Below are positions 43,302 through 50,724 of a stretch of DNA of 64,000 nucleotides, piece by piece. Source of the DNA: Phocaeicola_A sp045545095. GTDB taxonomy: Bacteria; Bacteroidota; Bacteroidia; Bacteroidales; Bacteroidaceae. Under the pieces are notes generated by a model. The model was not told the origin of the DNA, did not search any database, and saw nothing but the letters and a program-made list of their open reading frames with translations. The stretch spans positions 1 through 64,000 of the forward strand of contig JAZQAG010000002.1 in assembly GCA_045545095.1 (NCBI GenBank), in the 5' to 3' direction. The position numbers and the translations under genes were made by a program. How positions within the stretch are numbered: position 1 is the first letter of the stretch; the number at the start of each line of letters is the position of its first letter.

Positions 43302-45644
43302 ATGAGAAAACGAATTCAACATATTTTTTTCATTCTGCCGTTGATGTGGTTGTCAGCCTGTACTCTGACGATGGATGAGTATATCGTTACCGAAGAGAAG
43401 AAGGGAGTGGACGAACCCTATACAGAAGTGACACCTTATGGTGAGGTGACTTATCAATACAGAAAAAATGTGACTTCTCTGAACGGCCGGCCATTGGAGT
43501 ATATGGCCATGATGAATGACTCGGTCATCTGGTTTATGGACAATCTGCCAGACAAGTGGATGCCTAAGGAAGGAGGTTACATTGCAGCAAACTGCTCGCG
43601 TACCATACCGACAGGTATTCATGCCAAGGTGCGTTCTGTGACGAAAGAGAATGGTATGATTCGGGTGGAGTTTGAACCTGCTCCACAGGAAGAAATATTC
43701 GAATACCTGACGGCTGACATTGATTTCGGTTATGATGTTCCCAATGTGAACGACTTGGATAGTGTGGAAGCTCTGACTCGAGGATGGGTAGTGACAGACT
43801 CTGTCATCATTGATATGTCACTGTTTGATCGGATGGAGAATCCTATGACGCGTGCAGACAATCCGACCGACCAGCAAAAGGATACCACCATCAAGTGGAG
43901 CTATACGAAAGATTGGAAATACATTGGGGTGAATCTGGAGTATAACAACACCCAACATCGCCGTTTTCATCTGAAGGACAACGGAAAGGGATACCGCGAG
44001 GAGTGGACGGACACGAATGAGGAAATAACGTTGGCCTTTGATGTGGAAGCAGGTCCTTCAGCAAATAAAGGGTATAAGAATTACAAGAACCCCAAGGATG
44101 TGGAGGATGTCGTTCACACAATCATGCATGCGCCTGAATATGCTACCATGGAATCCAAAACATTCAAAATGAAAACCCGCAATATCTGCATCCCTATCCC
44201 GGGCAGTATCTTCTGTGTGTTGATTAACTTCGATGCCAGTGCGGGATGGGAACTTCGGGGAGTTGTCCATGCCAAGTATCATCACCTGACCCCGACCGTT
44301 CGCCGGGGGTATATCCTTGACGGTGATAAGAAAGAACCTATAGAGAGAGAGTTTGCTTCGGATACGGAATTTAAGGAAAACTTAAATATGCTTTGTTCGT
44401 GGAAGCAAGGTTTGCATCACTACGGCTTCTCGGAGCTCTATTTCGGCGGATCGTTTGATGCTTGGGCTCGTGTGCGAGGCGGAGTGGGTTTTGTTATTGG
44501 CAATCCCGTGGCTGGTGCCGGAGTGGTTGTCGGATTGGAAGGAAAAGCAGGGTTCAAGGCTTCGTTGAAGACAGAGTATTTGGGTGATGGTAATGACAAG
44601 TACACCGTCTATGACCAAGAGCAAGCAATGATGGAACCTTATTTCCAATTGAATGCTTATGTGGATGGTGTGGTAAATGTGCTGGGGCATGACGTGGATT
44701 TGGGAGGAACCACTTTCAGCTTGGCCAAAACTGATTGGGCTATGAATCCCAATGCTGTGGTGAATTCCCGTTTGTGTGACAAAGCCTATAAAGGTATTTC
44801 TTATAAAGATGATAAGACTGGTGTAACTAGTCATGGAGTGGAACTGGATGTGAATATCGGATTCAAGAAATTGCAGACATTCTTTGCTTATGCTGATTCG
44901 AAGGCGCAGTGGCAATGGCCCTGTGTCAGAGTCTATGCCGACAATTTGAACTCGGGGAAATATGCGCAAGTCGGTATTCCTGGAAGAGCAGTAGAGATTG
45001 GAAAAGCATATAATTTTGTTATCAACACCATTGAAAAGGGATTGCCTGATACCGAGGAATATCACATTGTCCCTTGTATAGAGGACGGATATCGGAATGT
45101 TGTGACTGAATTCCGCAATAATGTGATGGTGTTGGCTAAGGCTGAACCTAAAATAATCGATACCAAAATCTACCAGTGGTATGGCGAACCGCTTTCAGAG
45201 GAAGATTTTGAAGAACTTCTTAAAAGTAACCCGGAGCTGAAAGCCTACAAGCATACAGACTTTGTGGAGTATGCTTTCACCACGGTGGTTAGGATTAAGA
45301 ATGGTTCTACCATTACCAAATGGGGACTGAACTTCAAAGTGTATGATGAGGGAATGAAAAATAAGGTGTTCATAAACAAGGATGTGGATGTGCTTGAAGG
45401 TCGTGGCGAAACCAAGACTGGCAAATATTCGGTCATTAGCAGCTTCATCATGAATAAGGTACCCAAGAATTATGATGAATATCCAACTATTGTGGCACAA
45501 CCTTATTTTGAAACTTCCTTGGACGGAGGTTTTGAGAAGATGCAAGGAAGTGTCTCCAAACCTTGTGTGCTTTACTACCCCTACGAGCGCGAGGGTGGTG
45601 AAGCTTATACAACTGGTACGACAGAGTATGTGGATATTAATTGA
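43302..45644 (+). CDS. Large lipoprotein of the giant-protein operon
   Basis: A 780-residue lipoprotein; the signal MRKRIQHIFFILPLMWLSAC ends in a lipobox (LSAC, C20). No named domain is recognised. A glycine-rich strand segment near residue 380 (ELYFGGSFDAWARVRGG, VIGNPVAGAGVVVGLEG) resembles in layout the YGGVMMGASAWGYID region of the giant protein. Both are followed by long strand-rich stretches. The C-terminal part is beta-rich with WGLNFKVYDEGMKN. The stop codon overlaps the next start by one base (TGATG), so translation of the DUF1573 gene is probably coupled. Confidence 0.75.
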   Translation: MRKRIQHIFFILPLMWLSACTLTMDEYIVTEEKKGVDEPYTEVTPYGEVTYQYRKNVTSLNGRPLEYMAMMNDSVIWFMDNLPDKWMPKEGGYIAANCSRTIPTGIHAKVRSVTKENGMIRVEFEPAPQEEIFEYLTADIDFGYDVPNVNDLDSVEALTRGWVVTDSVIIDMSLFDRMENPMTRADNPTDQQKDTTIKWSYTKDWKYIGVNLEYNNTQHRRFHLKDNGKGYREEWTDTNEEITLAFDVEAGPSANKGYKNYKNPKDVEDVVHTIMHAPEYATMESKTFKMKTRNICIPIPGSIFCVLINFDASAGWELRGVVHAKYHHLTPTVRRGYILDGDKKEPIEREFASDTEFKENLNMLCSWKQGLHHYGFSELYFGGSFDAWARVRGGVGFVIGNPVAGAGVVVGLEGKAGFKASLKTEYLGDGNDKYTVYDQEQAMMEPYFQLNAYVDGVVNVLGHDVDLGGTTFSLAKTDWAMNPNAVVNSRLCDKAYKGISYKDDKTGVTSHGVELDVNIGFKKLQTFFAYADSKAQWQWPCVRVYADNLNSGKYAQVGIPGRAVEIGKAYNFVINTIEKGLPDTEEYHIVPCIEDGYRNVVTEFRNNVMVLAKAEPKIIDTKIYQWYGEPLSEEDFEELLKSNPELKAYKHTDFVEYAFTTVVRIKNGSTITKWGLNFKVYDEGMKNKVFINKDVDVLEGRGETKTGKYSVISSFIMNKVPKNYDEYPTIVAQPYFETSLDGGFEKMQGSVSKPCVLYYPYEREGGEAYTTGTTEYVDIN

Positions 45645-46120
45645 TGATATTTAAGATGAACTCTATCCGTTGGATTCTATGGATAACTCTTCTCTGGGTT
45701 GGACAGCACTCTCCTGTCATGGGACAGGAGAATGTGCGTATTGTCATTCCTGATTCACTGAAGAATCGTTCGATTGAGGTGCCCAGAATTGAGTTTGCTG
45801 AACGCGAATATGACTTCGGAAAGTTTTCACCTGTGGGTGCAGATTCCCTTAAACTGCATACTTTCACGTTTACCAATACGGGGCAAAAACCATTGGTTGT
45901 ACTACGTGCTGTAAGTAGCTGTGGTTGTACTCGACCAACGCACACCATGACGCCTATAATGCCAGGAGATACTGGTACTGTCACTGTGGGATATCGAGGA
46001 GAGGGACAACGAATGGGATACTTTCGTAAGTCTGTGACTGTCTATACCAATGATCCGCGCTCGTATGTGCGTATTTTCATCTGTGGCAGATTGGTGGATG
46101 ATGAAGAAAAGGAACAATGA
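45644..46120 (+). CDS. DUF1573 domain protein
   Basis: A small secreted protein of 158 residues from the ATG at 45644; an ATG at 45656 (MNSIRWILW) is an alternative. The signal ends SPVMGQE. The mature part is a single DUF1573/MSP-like Ig fold: RIEFAEREYDFGKFS, HTFTFTNTGQKPLVV, the cysteine-containing VSSCGCTRP and DTGTVTVGY, VTVYTNDPRSYVRI. DUF1573 proteins are common in Bacteroidetes envelopes; their role is poorly known, and the C-G-C pair could form a disulfide. It closes the seven-gene operon before a strong palindrome. Confidence 0.87.
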   Translation: MIFKMNSIRWILWITLLWVGQHSPVMGQENVRIVIPDSLKNRSIEVPRIEFAEREYDFGKFSPVGADSLKLHTFTFTNTGQKPLVVLRAVSSCGCTRPTHTMTPIMPGDTGTVTVGYRGEGQRMGYFRKSVTVYTNDPRSYVRIFICGRLVDDEEKEQ

Positions 46121-46129
46121 GAAATTCTA

Positions 46130-46181
46130 TATATAAAGGAAAGGCGTTGGTTGAATTCAACCAACGCCTTTCCTTTATATA
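46130..46181. terminator. 52-bp perfect palindrome, bidirectional terminator
   Basis: A perfect inverted repeat centred on GAATTC. The core stem AAAGGCGTTGGTTG pairs with CAACCAACGCCTTT, and A/T-rich flanks extend it to 52 bp. It lies between the convergent DUF1573 gene (10 bases after its stop) and purT, so it can end transcription from both sides. Confidence 0.85.
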
Positions 46182-46198
46182 ATACTGTTTATGGAATA

Positions 46199-47368
46199 TC
46201 AATAAACTTCCACTTTGGCTGCTGCTGCTTTACACTTGTCGCGCAAGGCATCAAGGTCACTACCAAGTGGGGCATAACAAAGGGTTACACCCATGCGGCG
46301 CTTAACGCGGGTAGTGGGCTTACCGAAGATGCGGAGGTAGGTGTTCTCCATAGCACAAACCTCTTCTTCGCCGCGATAGCGCGGACGCTCTTGGCTGGCA
46401 ATGGGTGAGGGGATAACGGCACTGGCTCCCATGCGCTCCAGAGTTACACCGGGGATGGGCAGACCAAGTACGGCACGGCAATGGAGTTCGAACTCACTGA
46501 GGTTTTGTGTACCGGCAAGGGTCACCATACCTGTGTCGTGTGGACGAGGTGAGAGTTCGCTGAAATAAACACCATCCTTGTTGCTGAGGAAGAACTCTAC
46601 ACCCCAGATACCGGCACCAGTCAGAGCTTCGGTTACCTTGGCAGCCATCTCTTGTGCGGCTTTCAAATGTTCGTCGCTGATGGGGGCTGGTTGGAAACTC
46701 TCTTGATAGTCACCGCCTTTCTGGATATGTCCGATAGGGGGACAGAAGAGGGTTGGCCCATTCTTTTGGGTAACGGTAAGCAGGGTAATCTCACTATCGA
46801 AGTGGATGAACTCCTCGATAATCATCTCCTTGATGTCACCACGACTACCTTCGCATCCGTATTCCCAAGCATGACGGAGGTCGTCAGCTGTCTTGACTAA
46901 GGACTGGCCTTTGCCTGATGAGGACATCAAAGGTTTCACCACGCAGGGGAAACCAATCTCTTTGCTGGCTTCTACCAACTCTTCGTAACTTTTGGCATAG
47001 AAGTACTTGGCAGTCTTCAATCCCAACTCCTTGGCTGCAAGGTCGCGGATGGCCTTACGGTTCATAGTGAAATTGACGGCACGCGCACTGGGTACTACCT
47101 GAATGCCCATTTTCTCGCAATCGTAAAGGCGCTCCGTACGGATAGCTTCGATTTCGGGTACTATCAGGTCGGGTTTATGCTTCTCTACGGCTGCCATCAA
47201 TGCATCGCCATCGAGCATATCAAAAACTTCACACTCGTCGGCTACTTGCATAGCTGGTGCACCGACATACGAATCACATGCAACGACGTATTGTCCCTTG
47301 CGTTGGGCGGCAATCACGAACTCCTTACCGAGTTCGCCTGAGCCTAAGAGAAGGATTTTCTTGGTCAT
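46199..47368 (-). CDS. purT: Formate-dependent phosphoribosylglycinamide formyltransferase PurT
   Basis: A purine biosynthesis enzyme of 389 residues that formylates GAR using formate and ATP. It is an ATP-grasp protein of the PurT/PurK group: ILLLGSGELGKEFVIAAQRKG at the N-terminus, PEIEAIRTERL, MNRKAIRDLAAKELGLKT, PCVVKPLMSSSGKGQS, WGVEFFLSNKDGVYFSELSP and the PurT-typical RPHDTGMVTLAGTQNLSEFE. The length is normal. It stands alone; a -7 like element lies about 130 bases upstream. Confidence 0.95.
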   Translation of the reverse strand: MTKKILLLGSGELGKEFVIAAQRKGQYVVACDSYVGAPAMQVADECEVFDMLDGDALMAAVEKHKPDLIVPEIEAIRTERLYDCEKMGIQVVPSARAVNFTMNRKAIRDLAAKELGLKTAKYFYAKSYEELVEASKEIGFPCVVKPLMSSSGKGQSLVKTADDLRHAWEYGCEGSRGDIKEMIIEEFIHFDSEITLLTVTQKNGPTLFCPPIGHIQKGGDYQESFQPAPISDEHLKAAQEMAAKVTEALTGAGIWGVEFFLSNKDGVYFSELSPRPHDTGMVTLAGTQNLSEFELHCRAVLGLPIPGVTLERMGASAVIPSPIASQERPRYRGEEEVCAMENTYLRIFGKPTTRVKRRMGVTLCYAPLGSDLDALRDKCKAAAAKVEVY

Positions 47369-47432
47369 GAGGGGATTTATGATTTATGAATTCTTATCAT
47401 TTGTGGCCCATTCGAATCTTTATTCTATAGAA

Positions 47433-47455
47433 CACAGAGACGCAGAGACACAGAG
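47433..47455. repeat. Short 8-bp tandem repeat CACAGAGA
   Basis: CACAGAGA-CGCAGAGA-CACAGAG, three imperfect 8-bp units in the purT leader, followed by a run of T. Such CAGAGA repeats occur in intergenic regions of Bacteroides in my recollection. No function can be inferred. Confidence 0.6.
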
Positions 47456-47496
47456 TTTTTTCATTCTTTAATTTTAAATTATCAGTATAACTCGTT

Positions 47497-47504
47497 CAAA
47501 TATA
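47497..47504 (-). promoter_or_regulatory. -7 promoter element for purT
   Basis: On the minus strand TATATTTG (47504-47497) matches TAnnTTTG. No clear -33 TTTG is found at the right distance. The inferred leader of about 120 bases includes the CACAGAGA repeat. Confidence 0.4.
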
Positions 47505-47553
47505 CGACTTATTCTTGTAGAGGTATTGAAACTGTTTTTATAATTAGTATTTA

Positions 47554-48288
47554 TTAAGAAATTCCGCTCTTAGGGATTTGTGCCAAAGTCTCCGGTTTGC
47601 CTACATCGATGAGTTGAAGGTCTGCCTTGGGGACTCCGATGATGGGCACTTTGTCGGCTACTGAGAGGTAGAAGTCGATGATGGAGAAGCGCGAAGGCCA
47701 TTCGCCCATGTATGTCAAAAGAGACTGGCTGAACAGATGGATACCTGCGAAGGCATACATGCGGCAATCTTCTACGCGGAGGTTGGGGTGGGGTGACTTC
47801 ACTTCGCCTGTCTGGATGTTTGTCCATCCCACGAGCCTGTTGTCTGAAGGGTTGAAGAGCAGGTAGCGTGAGGTCTTGCGTTCGCTTACGAGTAAGGTTG
47901 CTCCCTCGGTGGTGGGATGCTGGGTGTAGAAATCTTTCAAGTTCAGGTTACTGAAGATATCGACGTTGTGGATGAGGAAAGGTGTGCCGTCAGGTGTGAA
48001 CAAGGGGCCTGCCTGACGAATGCCTCCGCCTGTGTCGAGAAGTGCGGTGCGCTCATCGCTGATGCGTATTGTCACACCTTCGATGGGATGGTTGGCCACG
48101 TAGTCGATAATCTGCTCGCCAAAGTGGTGTACGTTGATGACTATTTCGGTATATCCGCTTCGTGTCAATTTCTCAAGTACATGGGCAAGCAGTGGCTTGC
48201 CGTTTACCTCCACCAATGCTTTGGGTCGGGTATCGGTCAACGGTTTCAGACGGGTGCCAAGTCCTGCGGCAAATATAAGTGCTTTCAT
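47554..48288 (-). CDS. MurU-like sugar-1-phosphate nucleotidyltransferase
   Basis: A 244-residue nucleotidyltransferase with the signature FAAGLGTRLKPLTDTRPKAL and NGKPLL. The GGGIRQAG loop, LIHNVDIFSN with the metal-binding aspartate and MYAFAGIHL are typical of the MurU/mannose-1-phosphate guanylyltransferase group. The start overlaps the preceding kinase gene by 4 bases (ATGA). The kinase neighbour is of AmgK type; AmgK and MurU act together in Pseudomonas to make UDP-MurNAc from recycled MurNAc, so a cell-wall sugar recycling role is inferred. A GDP-sugar product cannot be excluded. Confidence 0.82.
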   Translation of the reverse strand: MKALIFAAGLGTRLKPLTDTRPKALVEVNGKPLLAHVLEKLTRSGYTEIVINVHHFGEQIIDYVANHPIEGVTIRISDERTALLDTGGGIRQAGPLFTPDGTPFLIHNVDIFSNLNLKDFYTQHPTTEGATLLVSERKTSRYLLFNPSDNRLVGWTNIQTGEVKSPHPNLRVEDCRMYAFAGIHLFSQSLLTYMGEWPSRFSIIDFYLSVADKVPIIGVPKADLQLIDVGKPETLAQIPKSGIS

Positions 48289-49736
48289 TCCAATGTCTTG
48301 TGTATTTTTTGTTCGCGATGGGTCAGTTCTACAGTGATGCCAAATTTCTCGTGCAGATGGTGAGCCAGGTGTTCGGCACTATATACCGAGCGGTGTTGTC
48401 CGCCTGTACATCCGAAGGAGAACATCAAGTTGGTGAATCCGCGTTCGAGGTAGCGCTCCACATGGGCATCGGCCAGTTTGTATACGCTTTCGAGGAAGGT
48501 GAGTATTTCTCCGTCTTTTTCCAGAAAGTCTATTACCGGTTGGTCAAGTCCTGTCAGTTGCTTGTATGGCTCGTATCTGCCAGGGTTGTGGGTGCTGCGA
48601 CAATCGAATACATAGCCTCCACCATTGCCACTGAGGTCATCGGGTATTCCTTTCTTGTAACTGAAACTGAATACTCTGACCACCAATCCTTCTTTCTTCT
48701 CACGATGTTGGTAATCAGGCTTGGCACATACCTCGGCCAATACTTCGCGAAGGTAAGGGAAGTCTCTGAGTGGGCTTTCTTCTGACTCTATCAGAGACCT
48801 GATGTTTTCGACGGCGGGCGGTATGCTTGTCAGGAAATGAGCTTTCTTTTCGAAGTATCCGCGAAAGCCGTATGCTCCCAATACCTGCATCAGACGGAAG
48901 AGAACAAAGAGTTTTAATTGTTTGTCGAAGTCTTCTCTATCCACTTCACCGACAAAGGGCTTGGCATGCGTCAGATAGGTGTCGATAAGGCTATGGCGCA
49001 GTTCATCAGAGTACTTTGCTGCCGCTTGCCAAAGGAACGAAGCGATGTCATAGTAGATGGGGCCTCGGCGTCCACCTTGGAAGTCAATGAAACGCGGTTC
49101 ACCTTCGGGGGTAAGCATCACGTTGCGTGCTTGGAAGTCTCTGTAAAGGAATCCCCAAGAGTATCCGTCCTTTATGAGTAACAGTTCTGTCAATCGCTCA
49201 AACTCTTCTTCCAATCTGACTTCATCAATATCGGCCACGACGGCTTTCAGGAAACAATACTTGAAGTAGTTCAGGTCGAACATGATGCCTTGGCGGTCGA
49301 ATTCCGCTTTCGGGTAGCACCACTCACCCTTCAGCCCTTCGCCTCCGAGGAACTGCATCTTGGGCAAAAGGGCTATGGTCTGATGAAGAAGTTTCTGTTC
49401 CTCCTCGTCATACAATCCTCCTTTGGCTCGTCCGGGAGCTATGGCATCGTACAGTGCAATCCTGCCCACATCTTCCTGCAGGTAGAAATGCCCGTCGGTG
49501 CTTGATTCTCCAATCAGGTGTGGTACAGGTAACCCTTTGGAGGCAAAGTGTCTTGCCATGTTGACAAATGCTTTGTTCTCTTCGATGCATGATCCATATA
49601 CCCCGATGAAGTTTCCCCATCTGTCATTATGTAATCTCAGGTAGATGCGGTTACTGCCTGAACCTGTAATCTGTTCAATGGGACCATCATATCCGGGCAA
49701 GTAATTCTTGATGATTGTTTGTATCTTATTGTCCAC
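48285..49736 (-). CDS. AmgK-like sugar kinase fused to RapZ-type C-terminal domain
   Basis: Residues about 10-330 are an aminoglycoside-phosphotransferase fold of AmgK type: ITGSGSNRIYLRLHNDRWG, FLYRDFQARNVMLTPEGEPRFIDFQGGRRGP with catalytic aspartate and Brenner-like motif, and YDIASFLWQAAA. The last 130 residues match the RapZ C-terminal domain: VRVFSFSYKKGIPDD, YVFDCRSTHNPGRYEPYKQLTG and LMFSFGCTGGQHRSVYSAEHLA. I chose the GTG at 49736, because the -7 box covers the upstream GTG at 49760 and no ATG is available. The fusion of a sugar kinase with a domain that binds amino-sugar phosphate in E. coli RapZ suggests ligand control. Confidence 0.85.
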   Translation of the reverse strand: MDNKIQTIIKNYLPGYDGPIEQITGSGSNRIYLRLHNDRWGNFIGVYGSCIEENKAFVNMARHFASKGLPVPHLIGESSTDGHFYLQEDVGRIALYDAIAPGRAKGGLYDEEEQKLLHQTIALLPKMQFLGGEGLKGEWCYPKAEFDRQGIMFDLNYFKYCFLKAVVADIDEVRLEEEFERLTELLLIKDGYSWGFLYRDFQARNVMLTPEGEPRFIDFQGGRRGPIYYDIASFLWQAAAKYSDELRHSLIDTYLTHAKPFVGEVDREDFDKQLKLFVLFRLMQVLGAYGFRGYFEKKAHFLTSIPPAVENIRSLIESEESPLRDFPYLREVLAEVCAKPDYQHREKKEGLVVRVFSFSYKKGIPDDLSGNGGGYVFDCRSTHNPGRYEPYKQLTGLDQPVIDFLEKDGEILTFLESVYKLADAHVERYLERGFTNLMFSFGCTGGQHRSVYSAEHLAHHLHEKFGITVELTHREQKIHKTLE

Positions 49737-49759
49737 GTGTTTTCTGCTTTTTTTCTGCA

Positions 49760-49767
49760 CAAAGATA
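49760..49767 (-). promoter_or_regulatory. -7 promoter element for the kinase-MurU pair
   Basis: On the minus strand TATCTTTG matches the -7 consensus and lies over the upstream GTG, so the start is probably the GTG at 49736. No convincing -33 element is visible. Confidence 0.5.
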
Positions 49768-49873
49768 CAAAAATGGTTAGGTCTGACATCATTTGGAGAT
49801 TCTTTTTTTTACCAAAAATGGAATCTAAATGACCGATAGATTGTTATACCTATTATTAAAATAAAGAAAGCAT

Positions 49874-50026
49874 ATGAAAAAGGGTACGATTTTTTGGATT
49901 CGGGTAGGAGTTGCCATTATGGTAATTTTGCTCCTCTGGTGGCTTTTTGTAGCCATATTGGCAGATGCCGATGCTGAACTTGTGTGGCAAAATTGTGAAA
50001 AAAGCCTGCGAATGATGTATGGTTAA
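49874..50026 (+). CDS. Small membrane protein, 50 residues
   Basis: An ATG at 49874 begins a 51-codon frame ending TAA at 50026. The peptide opens MKKGTIFWIRVGVAIMVILL and continues LWWLFVAIL, a single strong transmembrane helix, then a short charged tail ending SLRMMYG. An AAAG-type sequence (AATAAAGAAAG) precedes the ATG. It lies 66 bases before the DUF308 membrane gene and may be co-transcribed. The coding signal rests on length, start context and hydrophobicity only. No homologous family is recalled. Confidence 0.6.
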   Translation: MKKGTIFWIRVGVAIMVILLLWWLFVAILADADAELVWQNCEKSLRMMYG

Positions 50027-50092
50027 GAAAAAAGTAGTATTTTCGCCAACGTTAACCTTTTAGGGTATAGTTATTATTAATACAAAGAGTGT

Positions 50093-50719
50093 ATGGGAAA
50101 GAGTAATAGTCTTGTATATCCGCTTCTGCGTGGTGTCAGTGCATTGTTGTTAGGCATTCTATTAGTGTTTTGGTCACAGAGTGCTGTCCAGTACCTTATT
50201 ATGGCTGTCGGGTGTCTCTTCCTGATTCCTGGCATATTCTCCTTAATAGCTTCATTCAGGGCATCTTCCAAGAGTGGAAGTACACAATTCGGATGGTCCC
50301 AAGTGTTGGGAATAGGCAGTATCCTTTTCGGATTATGCCTCATTGTCTCTCCCGTGTTTTTTGAGAAATCGTTGATGTATGCACTGGGAGTTATTGTGAC
50401 CTTTGCCGGTTTGAGTGAATTGATACAGTTGGTGGCAGCCCGTCAGTGGAGTCGTGTGCCGATGGGATTCTATGTCACTCCTGTGCTGGTGATGCTGACT
50501 GGCATATTCATCCTGTTCAATCCCATAGAGTCTGCCAATATCCCTTTTGTCATACTTGGGGTATGTTGTATGGTCTATGGCTTGTCTGATATGGTGAATG
50601 TGATAAAGTTCCGTCGTCGGAACAATGACGTGCCCGAGGCTGAGGTGGTGGATAGCGTATCACCAGAGCCCCTTCCAGAAGAGGTCATCACTACAGAGAA
50701 AAACGAGGAACAGGTCTGA
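50093..50719 (+). CDS. DUF308/HdeD-like membrane protein
   Basis: A 208-residue integral membrane protein with about six helices (PLLRGVSALLLGILLVFW, YLIMAVGCLFLIPGIFSLI, GSILFGLCLIVSPVFF, YALGVIVTFAGLSELIQLV, VLVMLTGIFILF, FVILGVCCMVYGLSDM), matching the HdeD/DUF308 layout of paired helices. The tail is charged and proline-rich (EPLPEEVITTEKN). HdeD is linked to acid resistance in E. coli; here the role is unknown. Its stop is five bases from the convergent glutamine synthetase stop, with no terminator between. Confidence 0.83.
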   Translation: MGKSNSLVYPLLRGVSALLLGILLVFWSQSAVQYLIMAVGCLFLIPGIFSLIASFRASSKSGSTQFGWSQVLGIGSILFGLCLIVSPVFFEKSLMYALGVIVTFAGLSELIQLVAARQWSRVPMGFYVTPVLVMLTGIFILFNPIESANIPFVILGVCCMVYGLSDMVNVIKFRRRNNDVPEAEVVDSVSPEPLPEEVITTEKNEEQV

Positions 50720-50724
50720 TACTA

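Noticed and set aside
28097..46120. Extracellular contractile or type VI secretion system
   Set aside because: No sheath, tube, baseplate, spike or ClpV-type ATPase is encoded; all products are secreted, barrel or lipoprotein types.
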